The translations under genes and the position numbers were made by a program. Below the pieces are notes generated by a model, which had not been told where the DNA came from, made no database searches, and worked only from the letters and a program-made list of their open reading frames with translations. Positions 1-6,085 of a stretch of 9,351 nt of DNA are shown piece after piece. This stretch comes from Marinosulfonomonas sp. Lineage in GTDB: Bacteria; Pseudomonadota; Alphaproteobacteria; Rhodobacterales; Rhodobacteraceae. Every line of letters begins with the position of its first letter. The first letter of the stretch is position 1. The DNA lies in assembly GCA_015494385.1 (NCBI GenBank), contig WGBJ01000243.1, forward strand, positions 1-9,351, in the 5' to 3' direction.

Positions 1-222
1 GTCAAAGAACGGCGCGAAATCGTCGTAATCCTGCGCGTCCATCGCATAGGCCCCCATCGAGCTGTCGGGGTTGGCAATGCCCGAGGCGATGATTTTCAGC
101 AGGCGTTGTTGCAGGGCGGGGTCCAGAGTGCGGAAATATTCCATGTCGAAATGCCGCGCCATCAGGTTGTTCGGATGCGATTGTTTGATTTTGGCGATCT
201 GTGCGATTGGGTCTTGTTTCAT
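1..222 (-). CDS. Putative ATP:guanido phosphotransferase (arginine kinase-like), N-terminal 74 codons, cut by window edge
   Basis: The frame is open from an ATG at 222-220 to base 1, giving 74 residues, with AGAGGA about 8 bases upstream as ribosome-binding site. Residues 47-74 follow the pattern SG-I-x-N-x-DS-x-x-G-x-YA-x-DA-x-x-Y-x-x-FA-x-x-FD. This closely tracks the end of the N-terminal domain of animal arginine kinases (SGVxNxDSGVGxYAxDAxxYxxFxxLFD). Residues 16-46 fit the helical segment before it (LxxxxF...L). Family enzymes reversibly move phosphate between ATP and a guanidino compound, usually arginine, as an energy buffer. The SG-I at 47-49 corresponds to the loop that contacts the arginine carboxylate in arginine kinases. 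The catalytic domain, with the reactive Cys and the ATP-binding arginines, lies outside the window, so activity cannot be judged. The gene is on the same strand as trpA but 203 bases downstream and probably transcribed separately. Confidence 0.6.
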   Translation of the reverse strand, partial: MKQDPIAQIAKIKQSHPNNLMARHFDMEYFRTLDPALQQRLLKIIASGIANPDSSMGAYAMDAQDYDDFAPFFD

Positions 223-273
223 GGTTTGGTCCTCTGTCCTACTAATTACGCGGCACCTTGGCACGGCAGCGCC

Positions 274-401
274 GGGCCGCGCCCGACCCTCCCCACGGGA
301 GGGCGCATTGCAGCATTGCATCAAGCACAACGCCCTGCGCGTCCTGACGCCCCGCTTTCAACCAGCAGCAAGCGGCGCCCTCCCAGGGTCAGGCGCGGCC
401 C
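274..401. repeat. Imperfect long inverted repeat in the trpA downstream gap
   Basis: The left arm (274-306) and the reverse complement of the right arm (375-401) both read GGGCCGCGCC, one variable base, GACCCT, then GGGAGGGCGC. The left arm carries six extra bases (CCCCAC), which give it its own hairpin: CCCTCCC at 287-293, a three-base loop, and GGGAGGG at 297-303. About 68 bases separate the arms. The arrangement resembles dispersed intergenic palindromes of roseobacter genomes. Transcribed from trpA it could form a large stem, but no T-run follows, so a simple intrinsic terminator is not supported. The rest of the 223-425 gap holds no gene I can support. Confidence 0.6.
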
Positions 402-425
402 TCTGTTGCAAGGCTTTACAAAACC

Positions 426-1217
426 CTAAGCCCGGTGCGCCCCGTCCGCCAGTGTTTTCACAAACGCCAGCACATCTGCCACACTGTCCCCCGCCGCGAT
501 CCGGCCCACGATGGCCGAGCCGACAACGGCCCCGTCTGCCACCTTGGCCACCGCTTCGGCCTTGTCCGGTGTGTTGATGCCAAAACCCACGATCACCGGA
601 ATGTCGGTCTGCGCCTTGATCCGCGCCACTTCGGGGCCGACATCGGCGGCTTCGGCCTCGGCCGCACCAGTAATGCCGTTGATTGAAACGTAATACAAAA
701 ACCCCGAGGTATTTTGCAGCACCTTGGGCAGACGCACGTCATCGGTGGTCGGGGTCGCCAGACGGATGAAATTCAACCCCGCCGCCTGCGCCGGTATGCA
801 CAACTCGCTGTCTTCCTCGGGCGGCAGGTCCACCACGATCATCCCGTCGATCCCGGCCTCTTTGGCATCTGCCAGAAACTTGTCCACCCCGCGATTATAG
901 ATCGGGTTGTAATAGCCCATCAGCACGATCGGCGTTGTATCATCGGTTTTGCGAAATTCCCGCGCCATGTCCAGCGTGCGCTGCAAGGTCATCCCCGCCG
1001 TCAGCGCCCTTTGACCGGCCAGCTGGATCGTCGGGCCATCGGCCATCGGATCGGTAAAGGGCAGGCCCAGTTCAATCACATCCACCCCCGCCGCAGGCAG
1101 GCCTTTGACGATTTCCAGAGAGGTCTCAAAATCCGGATCCCCTGCCATGATGTAGGATACAAAGGCCTTTTTACCTTCGGCTTGCAGTTCGGCAAATTTG
1201 CGGTCGATCCGTGTCAT
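426..1217 (-). CDS. trpA: Tryptophan synthase alpha chain
   Basis: TrpA cleaves indole-3-glycerol phosphate to indole and glyceraldehyde 3-phosphate. Indole then passes to TrpB inside the alpha2-beta2 complex for the last step of tryptophan synthesis in the cytoplasm. The protein is 263 residues, the usual family length, and spans a full TIM barrel. The segment [16 protein letters not shown] places the catalytic acids at E49 and D60, the same numbers as in the classic enterobacterial enzyme. Phosphate-binding loops are visible as GFGINTP and GAVVGSAIV near the C terminus. The ATG at 1217 is preferred over an in-frame start 13 codons upstream because AAGGGGA lies about 5 bases before it and because it gives the canonical residue numbering. 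trpB is not adjacent. The gene diverges from ychF across about 120 bases. No Trp-rich leader peptide is visible, so attenuation is not supported. Confidence 0.97.
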   Translation of the reverse strand: MTRIDRKFAELQAEGKKAFVSYIMAGDPDFETSLEIVKGLPAAGVDVIELGLPFTDPMADGPTIQLAGQRALTAGMTLQRTLDMAREFRKTDDTTPIVLMGYYNPIYNRGVDKFLADAKEAGIDGMIVVDLPPEEDSELCIPAQAAGLNFIRLATPTTDDVRLPKVLQNTSGFLYYVSINGITGAAEAEAADVGPEVARIKAQTDIPVIVGFGINTPDKAEAVAKVADGAVVGSAIVGRIAAGDSVADVLAFVKTLADGAHRA

Positions 1218-1280
1218 GGTATCCCCTTTTGTTCGATCCCCAGCGGTTTGCGTCAAAACGGCGGAAAAATCAATGCCTGC

Positions 1281-1309
1281 TTGACCTTCGGGTGCATCAC
1301 ACCCTAGAT
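1281..1309 (+). promoter_or_regulatory. Predicted sigma70-like promoter of ychF
   Basis: TTGACC at 1281-1286 and CTAGAT at 1304-1309 are separated by exactly 17 bases and lie 29 bases before the ychF ATG, predicting a short leader of about 20 bases. The spacer and first -10 base contain a small dyad, GGGTG (1290-1294), five bases, CACCC (1300-1304). It could be an operator or chance. No equally good promoter is visible for trpA on the other strand. Confidence 0.55.
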
Positions 1310-1337
1310 GCGCCCAGATTTATCAGGAGAGCAGATC

Positions 1338-2435
1338 ATGGGTTTCAAGATGGGTATCGTCGGGTTGCCGAATGTCGGCAAGTCAACATTGTTCAACGCG
1401 CTAACGAAAACCGCCGCCGCGCAGGCCGCGAATTTTCCGTTCTGCACGATTGAACCCAATGTCGGCGAAGTGGCTGTGCCCGACGCGCGGCTGGACAAGC
1501 TGGCGGAAATTGCCGGCTCCAAACAGATCCTGCCCACCCGCATGACCTTTGTTGATATCGCCGGTCTGGTCAAAGGTGCGTCCAAGGGCGAAGGGCTGGG
1601 CAACCAGTTTCTGGCCACCATCCGCGAGGTGGACGCGATTGCCCATGTGCTGCGTTGTTTTGAGGATGGCGATGTCACCCACGTCGAAGGACGTGTTGAT
1701 CCGGTGGCCGATGCCGAAACCATCGAAACCGAACTGATGCTGGCCGATATGGAATCGATTGAAAAGCGTCTGCAGGGGCTGGTGCGCAAGGTGCGTGGCG
1801 GCGACAAGGACGCGGTGCAGCAGGAACGCCTGCTAAAGGACGCGCTGGCGATGCTGGAAAGCGGCAAACCCGCCCGTCTGGTCGAGGTGGACGAAGAAGA
1901 CGCCAAAGCATGGAAAATGCTGCAACTGCTGACCACCAAGCCGATCCTTTATGTTTGCAACGTGGAAGAGGATGCCTCGGCCACCGGCAACGCCCATTCT
2001 GCCGCCGTGGCAGAAATGGCCGCCGCCGAGGGCAACGCGCATGTGATCATATCGGCTGCGATTGAAGAAGAGATCAGCCAGCTAGAGCCGGAAGAGGCCG
2101 AAATGTTCCTGTCCGAAATGGGGCTGGAAGAACCGGGTCTGGATCGTTTGATCCGCGCCGGTTACGAATTGCTGCATCTGGAAACCTATTTCACCGTCGG
2201 CCCGAAAGAGGCCCGCGCCTGGACCATCAAGCAAGGCACCCTTGCCCCGCAGGCCGCCGGCGTGATCCACGGTGATTTTGAAAAGGGGTTCATCCGCGCC
2301 GAAACCATTGCCTATGAGGATTTTGTGACCCTTGGTGGCGAAGTTGGCGCCAAAGAGGCCGGTAAAATGCGGGTCGAGGGAAAAACCTACGAGGTGCAGG
2401 ACGGCGATGTGATGCACTTTTTGCACAGCAGCTAG
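1338..2435 (+). CDS. ychF: Redox-regulated ribosome-associated ATPase YchF (Obg family, OLA1-like)
   Basis: YchF is a universally conserved P-loop NTPase that binds ribosomes and is linked to translation and oxidative-stress responses. Unlike most Obg-type proteins it prefers ATP. The 365-residue product has the family's usual length. Visible motifs are the P-loop GLPNVGKST at 9-17, the DIAGL switch II motif at 73-77, and NVEE at 208-211 in place of the GTP-specifying NKxD, which fits ATP use. A coiled-coil-like charged insertion lies around 125-190. The C-terminal TGS domain covers roughly 280-363 (YFTVGPKEARAWTI, then HGDFEKGFIRAE). The ATG at 1338 is chosen because AGGAGA lies 7 bases upstream and the protein then begins directly with the beta strand before the P-loop; an in-frame ATG at 1308 overlaps the predicted -10. 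No terminator is seen before apt, so read-through is possible. Confidence 0.97.
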   Translation: MGFKMGIVGLPNVGKSTLFNALTKTAAAQAANFPFCTIEPNVGEVAVPDARLDKLAEIAGSKQILPTRMTFVDIAGLVKGASKGEGLGNQFLATIREVDAIAHVLRCFEDGDVTHVEGRVDPVADAETIETELMLADMESIEKRLQGLVRKVRGGDKDAVQQERLLKDALAMLESGKPARLVEVDEEDAKAWKMLQLLTTKPILYVCNVEEDASATGNAHSAAVAEMAAAEGNAHVIISAAIEEEISQLEPEEAEMFLSEMGLEEPGLDRLIRAGYELLHLETYFTVGPKEARAWTIKQGTLAPQAAGVIHGDFEKGFIRAETIAYEDFVTLGGEVGAKEAGKMRVEGKTYEVQDGDVMHFLHSS

Positions 2436-2478
2436 CGCCAACCACCCTATATTCTGCCACTTTGCGACAATAACGCCG

Positions 2479-2507
2479 TTGTTTGCGCGCTTTGGCTCGC
2501 CTATCAA
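2479..2507 (+). promoter_or_regulatory. Weak candidate promoter for apt
   Basis: TTGTTT at 2479-2484 and TATCAA at 2502-2507 are 17 bases apart, 38 bases before the apt start. Neither box is a close consensus match, so this is only a suggestion. apt may also be reached by read-through from ychF across the 110-base gap. Confidence 0.25.
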
Positions 2508-2545
2508 TCATCCTGAAAAGATGTGATCACCAAAGGGGACTCCAG

Positions 2546-3076
2546 ATGAAATCCGTCAAACACTATATCCGCACCATCGTGGATTTCCCGCACGAGGGGA
2601 TCATGTTTCGCGATGTCACCACCCTGTTTGCCGACCCGCGCGGGTTTCGCATGGCGATTGACCAGATGCTGCACCCCTATGCCGGTATGCAGATCGACAA
2701 GGTTGTGGGACTTGAGGCACGCGGATTTATCCTTGGCGGGGCGATTGCCCACCAGTTGACCGTCGGGTTTGTGCCAATCCGCAAGAAAGGCAAACTGCCC
2801 GGAGCAGTGATTTCCGAGGCCTACACACTGGAATATGGCGAAGCGGTGATGGAAATGCACGACGATGCGATCCAGCCCGGCGAAAAAATTCTGGTGGTGG
2901 ATGACCTGCTGGCCACCGGCGGCACAGCGGCGGCCGGAATCAAACTGATCGAGCGGCTGGGCGGTGAAATCGTCAGCACGTCCTTTATCATCGATCTGCC
3001 GGAACTGGGCGGACGCAAAGTGTTGGAAGACATGGGCATGGATGTGCATGTTTTGTGCGAATTCGAAGGGGCATAA
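2546..3076 (+). CDS. apt: Adenine phosphoribosyltransferase
   Basis: Apt salvages adenine by joining it to 5-phosphoribosyl diphosphate to give AMP in the cytoplasm. The 176-residue length is normal for the family. Diagnostic segments are [20 protein letters not shown] near the N terminus (8-27), [10 protein letters not shown] at 55-64, IRKKGKLPG at 78-86, and the PRPP-binding motif [14 protein letters not shown] at 115-128. The start at 2546 is set by AAGGGGAC about 5 bases upstream. The reading frame stays open further upstream, but those codons (from 2483) have no family similarity and no ribosome-binding site. The gene is followed by a strong terminator and may form a loose unit with ychF. 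Confidence 0.97.
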   Translation: MKSVKHYIRTIVDFPHEGIMFRDVTTLFADPRGFRMAIDQMLHPYAGMQIDKVVGLEARGFILGGAIAHQLTVGFVPIRKKGKLPGAVISEAYTLEYGEAVMEMHDDAIQPGEKILVVDDLLATGGTAAAGIKLIERLGGEIVSTSFIIDLPELGGRKVLEDMGMDVHVLCEFEGA

Positions 3077-3083
3077 ACCCTTC
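3065..3083 (+). other. Small hairpin across the apt stop codon
   Basis: GAAGGG (3065-3070) and CCCTTC (3078-3083) form a 6-bp stem with a 7-base loop that contains the apt TAA. No T-run follows, so it is unlikely to terminate transcription alone. It could protect the mRNA 3' end or be incidental. Confidence 0.35.
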
Positions 3084-3150
3084 CTTAATCAGAATCACGG
3101 TAATCAGGTCTTGTCTGTTTGGGAGCAGACCTCTGTTTGCTAGACTAGAT

Positions 3151-3187
3151 GAACGCCCCGTCGCCCCCCGACGGGGCGTTCGCTTTT
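3151..3187 (+). terminator. Intrinsic terminator downstream of apt
   Basis: A perfect 13-bp GC-rich stem is formed by GAACGCCCCGTCG (3151-3163) and its complement (3169-3181) around a CCCCC loop, followed by GCTTTT. This is a good factor-independent terminator for plus-strand transcription. The opposite strand lacks a T-run. It sits 74 bases past the apt stop, leaving room for a structured 3' UTR or short RNA. Confidence 0.85.
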
Positions 3188-3254
3188 GTGCGCCTTCACC
3201 CCAATGTGACCCGACAATTTCCGACTGGTTGATCCCCCATCTGGACAAGCCATG

Positions 3255-3904
3255 CCCAACCCGCTACCCCTAGAAAACTTGGTATCAAAACACGATTGAC
3301 GAAGGCTTGGGAATGTTTGGTAAATTTGCTTTTCTGCTGTCGCTGATGACTGCCCTTTTCCTCGGGGCTTGCGGGAAATATTCAAGTGGTCCCCCCACCC
3401 CCGACAACAATCAAATCGCGGAACTGGCGCAGGCCATTCAGGCGCTTGGCCCCGATGTTGACCCCGAAGAAGCACAGCGTGCTGCTTATGTGGCGTTTAC
3501 CTACCCGCTGCAACTGGCCAAGGAATATCAGGTCACAGATCCGCCGATCATCCATAACATCAAGGTCAATCAGGGTCTGCGCCCGCGCGGGCTGTGCTGG
3601 CATTGGGCGCAGGATATGGAAACCCGTCTGGCGCAGGAAAATTTCAAAACGCTGGACCTGCACCGCGCCATCGGCAATTCCGAAAAGGCCCTGCGGATCG
3701 ACCACAGCACCGTTGTGATCAGCGCCAAGGGTGACGGCATGTATGACGGTCTGGTGCTGGACCCGTGGCGCTGGGGCGGCAAGCTGTTCTGGGGCGACCC
3801 CAAGCTGGACAAGAAATACGAATGGATCCCGCGCCAGAAGGTGTTTGAATTGAAACGCCAGCGCCGTCAGACCCGTTCCTAAGGGGCTGACCCAACCCGC
3901 TACC
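3255..3904. repeat. 14-bp direct repeat flanking the lipoprotein gene
   Basis: CCCAACCCGCTACC occurs exactly at 3255-3268, 44 bases before the lipoprotein start, and at 3891-3904, 8 bases after its stop. Matching stops abruptly at both ends of each copy. It could be a footprint of insertion or slippage, or a coincidence: a 14-bp match somewhere in 9 kb is not very improbable. Confidence 0.4.
3313..3882 (+). CDS. Putative lipoprotein of unknown function with possible papain-like Cys-His-Asp residues
   Basis: The 189-residue product begins with a lipoprotein signal: basic K4, a hydrophobic stretch at 5-17, and lipobox L-G-A-C with lipidated Cys at 20. Gly follows the Cys, so there is no Asp inner-membrane retention signal. 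A Pro/Ser-rich linker (23-31) leads to a mature domain. Three segments stand out as conserved-looking: GLCWHWAQD around C95, RIDHSTVVI with H131, and GLVLDPWRWGG with D150. Their order Cys, His, Asp matches transglutaminase-like or papain-like cysteine hydrolases, but no catalytic activity is established. The C terminus is basic (KRQRRQTR). I chose the ATG at 3313, with AAGG 7 bases upstream, rather than the in-frame TTG at 3307. The gene stands alone after the apt terminator and converges on the next gene with only 24 bases between stop codons. I recognise it as a conserved hypothetical type, not a named protein. Confidence 0.8.
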   Translation: MFGKFAFLLSLMTALFLGACGKYSSGPPTPDNNQIAELAQAIQALGPDVDPEEAQRAAYVAFTYPLQLAKEYQVTDPPIIHNIKVNQGLRPRGLCWHWAQDMETRLAQENFKTLDLHRAIGNSEKALRIDHSTVVISAKGDGMYDGLVLDPWRWGGKLFWGDPKLDKKYEWIPRQKVFELKRQRRQTRS

Positions 3905-3906
3905 GA

Positions 3907-4542
3907 TCAATTGACGCGGATCATCCGGCATTTTCGCAATTTGAACTGCCGTGTCAGCTTGGCGGCTTTCAGGGCTTTTGCCAAAGGATCGCTTAGGAAC
4001 AGAGCTTTCCGTACCAAAGGGTCAACCCATAGATCAGGCCCTTCTAAAGCAGTCTTGGTGACAGCTATGTCATAGTCTTTTGGAACGAAGGGCAGCTTCC
4101 ACATATCTTGTGTCGGGTGGGGTTTCTGTGCCGCCGGTGAATATTCCGGCACAAAGGCCTGTTTTTGATTGCCGAAGTTGATACAGAAATATTCCCCCTC
4201 GACAGGCGTTTCGCGGTCATGTTGAAACAGCTCTACCGGATACAGAGCACCCTTCCCCAGATCGAACCGGCGCAACACATCGGCAAAGGCTGCGGAAACG
4301 CAGTGGAAACCGCCTGCATTAAAAAAACCGGGGTTAATCCATTTTTCTTTCTTGTCGCGATAAATATAAAAGAATTTCTTGGGGAGCAGTTCCTCGTCTA
4401 GCGGCTCGCCAGCTTCGTTCTTTCGTTTCACTTCAATAGCCAGATTTGGATCACTTATCGATAAATCTGCTTTGAAATGTTTCACCAGCCTTGTGTCCCC
4501 CATCGAATCACTGACCCAGACGGTTTCATTTCCTTTGCTCAT
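3907..4542 (-). CDS. Imm11/DUF1629-like putative immunity protein, orphan
   Basis: The 211-residue product has no signal peptide or membrane segment, so it is probably cytoplasmic. The pattern GFHCVSAAFADVLRRFDLGKGALYPVEL (78-104, interrupted here only for description) followed by a C-terminal stretch with LWVDPL at 171-176, LFLSDPLAKAL at 181-191 and a final KLRKCR resembles the Imm11 (DUF1629) family. That family shows a mid-protein V-S-...-L-x-x-F...P-V-E and a late F-x-S-D-x-L-x-x-A-L. Members are proposed to neutralise polymorphic toxins. No toxin gene adjoins it: the neighbours are the FAD oxidase (59 bases upstream, same strand) and the convergent lipoprotein. Its base composition is unlike its neighbours (17 G/C in the 60 bases at 4321-4380, 25 at 4441-4500), suggesting recent transfer. 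The ATG at 4542 is preferred over an in-frame TTG at 4557 because GGGGGA lies 7 bases before it. Family assignment is by pattern only. Confidence 0.5.
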   Translation of the reverse strand: MSKGNETVWVSDSMGDTRLVKHFKADLSISDPNLAIEVKRKNEAGEPLDEELLPKKFFYIYRDKKEKWINPGFFNAGGFHCVSAAFADVLRRFDLGKGALYPVELFQHDRETPVEGEYFCINFGNQKQAFVPEYSPAAQKPHPTQDMWKLPFVPKDYDIAVTKTALEGPDLWVDPLVRKALFLSDPLAKALKAAKLTRQFKLRKCRMIRVN

Positions 4543-4550
4543 TTGCTGGT

Positions 4551-4571
4551 CCCCCAAATATCAGAAGGGGG
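4551..4571 (-). promoter_or_regulatory. Hairpin covering the ribosome-binding site of the immunity-like gene
   Basis: On the minus strand CCCCC (4571-4567) and GGGGG (4555-4551) can pair across an 11-base AT-rich loop. The GGGGG is the Shine-Dalgarno core of the gene starting at 4542, so the stem would hide it. With only 5 pairs and a long loop the effect would be modest. Confidence 0.3.
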
Positions 4572-4601
4572 TGCGTTGCTGACGGTTTCCGACATTGCCC
4601 A

Positions 4602-6011
4602 TCAACCCAACACCGCCCCCGGATTCATAATCCCCGCAGGGTCCAGCGCGGCCTTTACCGCCCGCATGGCCGCCAGTTTCGCCGGATCACCATAGCGCAG
4701 CAGATCACCCACCTTCATCCGCCCGACCCCGTGTTCGGCGGAAAATGATCCGTCATATTCATGCACCAGACCATGCACGGCGTCCTTGATAGCATCGCGC
4801 AAGGGGTCGTATTCCGACCGGTCGTGCCCTGCCTGCGGGAACATGTTGTAATGCAGGTTGCCATCACCCAGATGGCCAAAACAGTTGATCCGGAAATCGC
4901 CAATCTGCGCCAGCATCCGCGCACCCCGCTCGATGAATTCGGGGATCACCGACAGCGGCAGCGAAATATCATGTGACGCGATCGAGCCGATCCGCTTGTT
5001 CGCCTCGGGGATGGTTTCGCGCACTGCCCAGAAATCGGCCCGCTGTCCTGCCGACTGCGCGATCACCCCGTCGCTGACCAGCCCGCGTTCAAACCCGTCG
5101 GCAAACAACCCTTCCAGCATATCGCTTGCCGATTGCCCCCGCGCCACGCCCAGATCGACCAGCACCATCCATTCGGGGATGTCGTCAAACGGCAGGCGCA
5201 CGTCGGGCATGGTTTCGGCCAGAAACTGCAAGCCCATGCCGTTGATCAGCTCAAACGCCGAAACGGTTTCGCCGCAATGTTCCTGCGCCAGCGCCAGCAG
5301 GTCCAGCGCATCGGCGGGCGATCCCACCACCATCAGCGCCGCCCCCTCCCCGGCCGGACGCGGGAACAGCCGCAGCGAGGCCGCGGTGATCACCCCCAGC
5401 GTGCCCTCGGCCCCGATCAGCAGGTCGCGCAGATCATAACCGGTGTTATCCTTGCGCAGCCGTTTCAACCCGTGCCAGATGTCGCCATTCGGCAGCACCG
5501 CCTCCAGCCCCAGACACAGCGCGCGGGCATTGCCATAGCGCAGCACATTCACCCCGCCCGCGTTGGTCGCCAGATTGCCGCCGATCTGACAAGACCCCTG
5601 CGCCGCCAATGTCAGCGGAAACAGCCGGTCGGCATCCTCGGCGGCGGTCTGGATGTCCTGCAACACCGCACCGGCCTCGGCCAGCAGCACATTTTCGGCG
5701 GGCCAGACATTGCGGATGGTTTTCATGCGCTCCAGCGACAGGATCACCGGTGCCGGTCCCTCGGGCAGCACCTGCCCCCCGACCAGCCCCGTGCCGCCGC
5801 CATAGGGCACAACGCCCACCTGCGCGGCAGCACAGGCGCGGATCACGGATGCCACTTGGTCAACCGTTTCAGGGGCAACCAGCACCCCCGCCGTGCCCTG
5901 ATACCGGCCACGCGGCTCTTCCAGATATTTCGCGGAAAGGGGGCGGAACGCGGCATCCGGCAGTTGCCCGCGCAGGATGGTTTCAAAAGCACTGTCAGCA
6001 GGGTTCAGCAT
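4602..6011 (-). CDS. FAD-linked oxidase, GlcD / D-2-hydroxyglutarate dehydrogenase type
   Basis: The 469-residue flavoprotein belongs to the VAO/PCMH superfamily, which oxidises D-2-hydroxyacids such as D-lactate, glycolate or D-2-hydroxyglutarate. The N-terminal FAD-binding domain (about 35-215) shows PYGGGTGLVGG at 69-79, GSCQIGGNLATNAGG at 139-153 and DLLIGAEGTLGVIT at 196-209. The C-terminal substrate domain shows CFGHLGDGNLHYN at 377-389 and SAEHGVGRMK at 424-433; H380, H387 and E426 match the metal-binding residues of the D-2-hydroxyglutarate dehydrogenase group. The end, LDPAGIMNPG, is characteristic. There is no signal peptide, and no GlcE or GlcF partner is next to it, which favours a single-subunit enzyme over glycolate oxidase. 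The exact substrate cannot be read from sequence. The ATG at 6011 follows directly after an in-frame TAA; the ribosome-binding site (GGGAT) is weak. The gene may extend the thrC operon. Confidence 0.92.
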   Translation of the reverse strand: MLNPADSAFETILRGQLPDAAFRPLSAKYLEEPRGRYQGTAGVLVAPETVDQVASVIRACAAAQVGVVPYGGGTGLVGGQVLPEGPAPVILSLERMKTIRNVWPAENVLLAEAGAVLQDIQTAAEDADRLFPLTLAAQGSCQIGGNLATNAGGVNVLRYGNARALCLGLEAVLPNGDIWHGLKRLRKDNTGYDLRDLLIGAEGTLGVITAASLRLFPRPAGEGAALMVVGSPADALDLLALAQEHCGETVSAFELINGMGLQFLAETMPDVRLPFDDIPEWMVLVDLGVARGQSASDMLEGLFADGFERGLVSDGVIAQSAGQRADFWAVRETIPEANKRIGSIASHDISLPLSVIPEFIERGARMLAQIGDFRINCFGHLGDGNLHYNMFPQAGHDRSEYDPLRDAIKDAVHGLVHEYDGSFSAEHGVGRMKVGDLLRYGDPAKLAAMRAVKAALDPAGIMNPGAVLG

Positions 6012-6046
6012 GGATTATCCCGTCCTCAAGTTACAGCCCGAACGCT

Positions 6047-6067
6047 GCCCCGGACCTGATCCGGGGC
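6047..6067. repeat. Palindromic intergenic repeat of alphaproteobacterial type
   Basis: GCCCCGGA (6047-6054) and TCCGGGGC (6060-6067) form a perfect 8-bp stem with a CCTGA loop in the 74-base gap between the GNAT and oxidase genes. The core CCCCGGA...TCCGGGG is a familiar dispersed repeat in alphaproteobacterial genomes. No T-run follows on the minus strand, so it is more likely an mRNA-stabilising or attenuating stem than a terminator. Confidence 0.65.
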
Positions 6068-6085
6068 CTCTTTGCTCAGGCTCCG

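Noticed and set aside
71..577. Plus-strand frames spanning the kinase start, the repeat gap and the trpA 3' end
   Set aside because: They cross two real minus-strand genes and are Pro/Arg-rich low-complexity translations. The repeat explains their openness.
1218..1256. N-terminal extension of TrpA by 13 codons
   Set aside because: The ATG at 1217 has a strong ribosome-binding site and yields catalytic residues at the canonical positions 49 and 60.
1218..1337. Tryptophan attenuator or leader peptide before trpA
   Set aside because: No short frame with tandem Trp codons and no terminator/antiterminator pair was visible on the minus strand.
3148..3231. Small plus-strand ORF beginning at ATG 3148 through the apt terminator
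   Set aside because: It runs through the terminator stem, has no ribosome-binding site, and encodes an unremarkable 27-residue peptide.
4165..4401. Plus-strand frame of 78 codons inside the immunity-like gene
   Set aside because: It is antisense to the better-supported minus-strand gene, which has a strong ribosome-binding site and a family-like pattern.
5133..6059. Plus-strand frame of 308 codons opposite the FAD oxidase
   Set aside because: It is a shadow of a confidently identified gene with low-complexity composition and no ribosome-binding site of note.
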